Shown: one piece after another, positions 61,950 through 64,000 of the stretch | How positions within the stretch are numbered: the first letter of the stretch is position 1 | Layout of the letters: each line of letters begins with the position of its first letter | NCBI RefSeq assembly: GCF_001701025.1 | Contig: NZ_CP016793.1 | Location: 186,001-250,000, forward strand | Length of the DNA stretch: 64,000 bases | Direction: 5' to 3' | From: Lentzea guizhouensis | Lineage (GTDB): Bacteria; Actinomycetota; Actinomycetes; Mycobacteriales; Pseudonocardiaceae | The notes under the pieces: generated by a model | Database searches by the model: none | The model's input: the letters and a program-made list of their open reading frames with translations, nothing else | Told to the model about the DNA's origin: nothing | Program-made: the position numbers and the translations under genes

Positions 61950-64000
61950 GTGACCGTGGCGGGTGAAGCCGGGTTACTCGAACTGATGGCCGGGCGACTG
62001 GTCAAAGACGATCTCACCCCACGTGCGGTGGAACTGGTGCTCGCGGCGTGCCGGGGAGAAGCCGCGCTGGCCCGTGCGCTCGACGGCGTGCCGGTCACGC
62101 ACGAGGTGCCGCGGGAACGGGCCAACGGGCCCGGCCAGGGCATCTACGTGTCGGAGATCCAGGTGCGCGGCTTCCGCGGCATCGGTCCCGAGGCGCGCCT
62201 GCCGCTGGCGCCCGGCCCCGGCCTGACCGTCGTCACCGGGCGCAACGGCTCCGGCAAGTCGAGCTTCGCCGAGGCCGCCGAACTGGCGCTGACCGGCTAC
62301 AACGCCCGCTGGACGCGCGCACGGCACGACGTGTGGCGGCAGGGCTGGCGCAACCTGCACAACGGTGACACGGCCGTGGGCTTGGAGCTGGTCCAAGCCG
62401 GGCGCAGCGAGAAGACGACGATCCGAAGACGCTGGGCGCCGGACGAGGACCTGGCGCAGGGCGAGTGGACGCAGGACAACAAGCCGTTCGACGGCAGCAA
62501 GTGGCACGACGCGTTGGAGACCTTCCGGCCGTTCCTGCCCTACAGCGAACTGGGGACCGTGCTCGACGCCCAGCCGGAGGACCTCTACGAGGCGATGCAC
62601 CGGCTCCTGGGGCTGGAAGCCATCACCGAGGCGCAGCAAGCGCTTGCCGAGCACCGCAAACGGCTCGCGGAGATCGTCGCCCGGCCCTACGACAGACGTG
62701 AACGCGTGCGCGCGGAGCTGGCGGCGTCCCCGGACGAACGCGCCCGCCGTGCCGCCGAGCTGCTCGGTTCCGACACACCCGACCTCGACGCGATCGCCGA
62801 CCTGGCGCTGGGCGCGGACGTCGGCGGCGGGACGACCCTGCTGCACCAGCTCGTCGACCTGCCGCTGCCGCCGGACGACGAGGTCGACCGGGTCCGCGAG
62901 ACGCTCGACCTCGCGCTGGGCGCGGTGACCGCGGTGGCGACCGACAACGCGCAGGACTCGTTGCGGTGCAGCGAGATCCTGCGGCTCGCGATCCAGCTGC
63001 ACGAGTCCGGAGGCAACCAGGTGTGCCCGGTGTGCGACCTGGGGCGGCTGGACGGGAAGTGGCTCGGCAAGGCCAAGGACCGCGCGGAGCACCTCGCGAA
63101 GGCCGCGGCCGAGCTGCACGAGGCCGCCGACCGGCTGGACGTGGCCGTGGTGGCGGCGCGGGCGTTGTGCCAGCCGGTGCCGGAGGTGCTGCGCGAGACG
63201 CAGGGCGTGCTCGACACGACCGCGGTGCTGCAGGCCTGGCAGGCGTGGGAGGAGTGCGCCGCGGTCGACGACCCGGTGCGGCTGCGGGCGGAGCTCTTCG
63301 ACCGCCACGCCGAGCTGGCCGCGGCCGTGGAGCAGCTGAAGTCCGTGGCGCGTGAGCAGATCGACCGGCGCGACCTGGTGTGGCGGCCGATGGCGATCGC
63401 GTTGTTCGAGTGGCATTCCCAGGCGCAGCAGGCGGTGGAGGACGCCGACGTGCTGGCGGACGTGACCGAGGCCGAGAACTGGATCCGCAAGACCGCGGCG
63501 ACGTTGCGGTCCGAGCGCATCGCGCCGTTCGCCAAGGAGTCGCAGCGGATCTGGCAGCGGCTGCGCCAGCAGAGCAACGTCGACCTGGGCGCGGTGCGGC
63601 TCGGTGGCTCCCGCAACGTCGAGCTGGACGTGTCGGTCGACGGCGTGTCGAACTCGGCGCTCGCGGTGATGAGCCAGGGCGAGCTGCACTCGCTGGGGCT
63701 CGCGTTGTTCCTGCCGCGCGCGATGGTCGACGAGAGCCCGTTCCGGTTCGTGCTGATCGACGACCCGGTGCAGGCGATGGACCCGTCCAAGGTGGACGGT
63801 CTGGCGCAGGTGCTCGCCGACGTCGGGCTGACCCGCCAGGTCGTGGTATTCACGCACGACGAACGGCTGGTCGAGGCGCTGCGGCGGTTGCGGCTGAGCG
63901 CGACCGTGTGGGAGGTCTGCCGCGCCGGGGAGTCCGTGGTGCGCGTGCGGATGTCCGACGACGCCGTGGGCAGGTGCCTGGCCGACGCGCGGGCGATGCG
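61950..64000 (+). CDS. SMC/Rad50-like AAA ATPase (3' end outside window)
   Basis: Open to the last base, at least 683 residues. Walker A is GRNGSGKSS (97-105) after a short helical N-terminal extension; the ABC signature reads MSQGELHSLGLALFLP (near 575), Walker B FVLIDDPVQAMDPSK (near 600) and the H-loop VVFTHD. Between them are helices with a CPVC motif (Cys359, Cys362) resembling a Rad50/RloC zinc hook. Such ATPases act in DNA repair or as sensors of phage-defence systems; the presence of McrBC 4 kb upstream makes defence plausible, but the partner gene would lie beyond the window. GGAGG is 4 nt before GTG 61950. Confidence 0.85.
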   Translation, partial: MTVAGEAGLLELMAGRLVKDDLTPRAVELVLAACRGEAALARALDGVPVTHEVPRERANGPGQGIYVSEIQVRGFRGIGPEARLPLAPGPGLTVVTGRNGSGKSSFAEAAELALTGYNARWTRARHDVWRQGWRNLHNGDTAVGLELVQAGRSEKTTIRRRWAPDEDLAQGEWTQDNKPFDGSKWHDALETFRPFLPYSELGTVLDAQPEDLYEAMHRLLGLEAITEAQQALAEHRKRLAEIVARPYDRRERVRAELAASPDERARRAAELLGSDTPDLDAIADLALGADVGGGTTLLHQLVDLPLPPDDEVDRVRETLDLALGAVTAVATDNAQDSLRCSEILRLAIQLHESGGNQVCPVCDLGRLDGKWLGKAKDRAEHLAKAAAELHEAADRLDVAVVAARALCQPVPEVLRETQGVLDTTAVLQAWQAWEECAAVDDPVRLRAELFDRHAELAAAVEQLKSVAREQIDRRDLVWRPMAIALFEWHSQAQQAVEDADVLADVTEAENWIRKTAATLRSERIAPFAKESQRIWQRLRQQSNVDLGAVRLGGSRNVELDVSVDGVSNSALAVMSQGELHSLGLALFLPRAMVDESPFRFVLIDDPVQAMDPSKVDGLAQVLADVGLTRQVVVFTHDERLVEALRRLRLSATVWEVCRAGESVVRVRMSDDAVGRCLADARAM

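Overview
The window is about 70% GC, densely packed, rich in GTG starts, and carries several Actinobacteria-specific families: SsgA-like, HemQ, DUF3000, DUF3040, DUF2252, LigC plus a stand-alone LigD-type polymerase, and an actinobacterial ABC-F. This fits a filamentous actinomycete, most likely a Pseudonocardiaceae-type genome (Lentzea/Saccharothrix/Actinosynnema-like). The genus is inference. No rRNA, tRNA, CRISPR array or prophage was seen; one IS30-family insertion is present.

Layout. 1-14 kb: DinB fragment, DUF2252, ceramidase-like protein, GNAT, an IS30 element inside a long inverted repeat, ABC-F, DUF3040, ZapE, a RibD-type reductase, LigC, an EamA exporter, a lipoprotein hydrolase lacking its nucleophile serine, a tiny cysteine-rich peptide, DUF6319-like, and a LigD-type polymerase. 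14-18 kb: a TetR-controlled acyl-CoA dehydrogenase/MaoC operon. 18-24 kb: regulators, including a frameshifted LuxR/AAA protein, an XRE/NB-ARC/TPR regulator and a GntR. 24-30 kb: asparaginase, MsrB, then the most unusual locus, three membrane proteins with Cys/Ser/Gly tails directly coupled to a DUF692 (MNIO) enzyme and a small partner protein. 30-37 kb: a secreted subtilase, the hemE-hemG-hemQ coproporphyrin-dependent haem operon (hemG frameshifted), and DUF3000. 37-46 kb: dipeptidase, response regulator, RNase D, a decayed GlxA-regulator/oxidoreductase pair, an O-methyltransferase/TetR pair, HIT, MerR and membrane proteins. 46-50 kb: fadA-fadB beta-oxidation operon. 50-64 kb: HAD, CPBP, a VapBC-type module, two DUF72 proteins, a PadR/FAD-monooxygenase operon, McrBC, GH5 glycosidase, arylamine N-acetyltransferase, an I36 inhibitor and an SMC/Rad50-like ATPase cut by the window end.

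How genes work together. The 26.3-30.0 kb operon looks like a RiPP-type system in which the MNIO enzyme and its partner oxidise cysteines in the low-complexity tails of the three membrane proteins. An unlinked 21-residue peptide at 11.8 kb, built of two CxCCxxC modules, may be a related metal-binding or substrate peptide. Two dispersed repeats recur between genes: a 14-bp motif AACTGATATATCGG (six copies, five of them at or just after stop codons) and a palindrome whose loop region reads TTTGCGGTCGTCCGCAAA. Decayed genes and frameshifts near 18-20, 34.8 and 40.7-41.9 kb are flagged individually.
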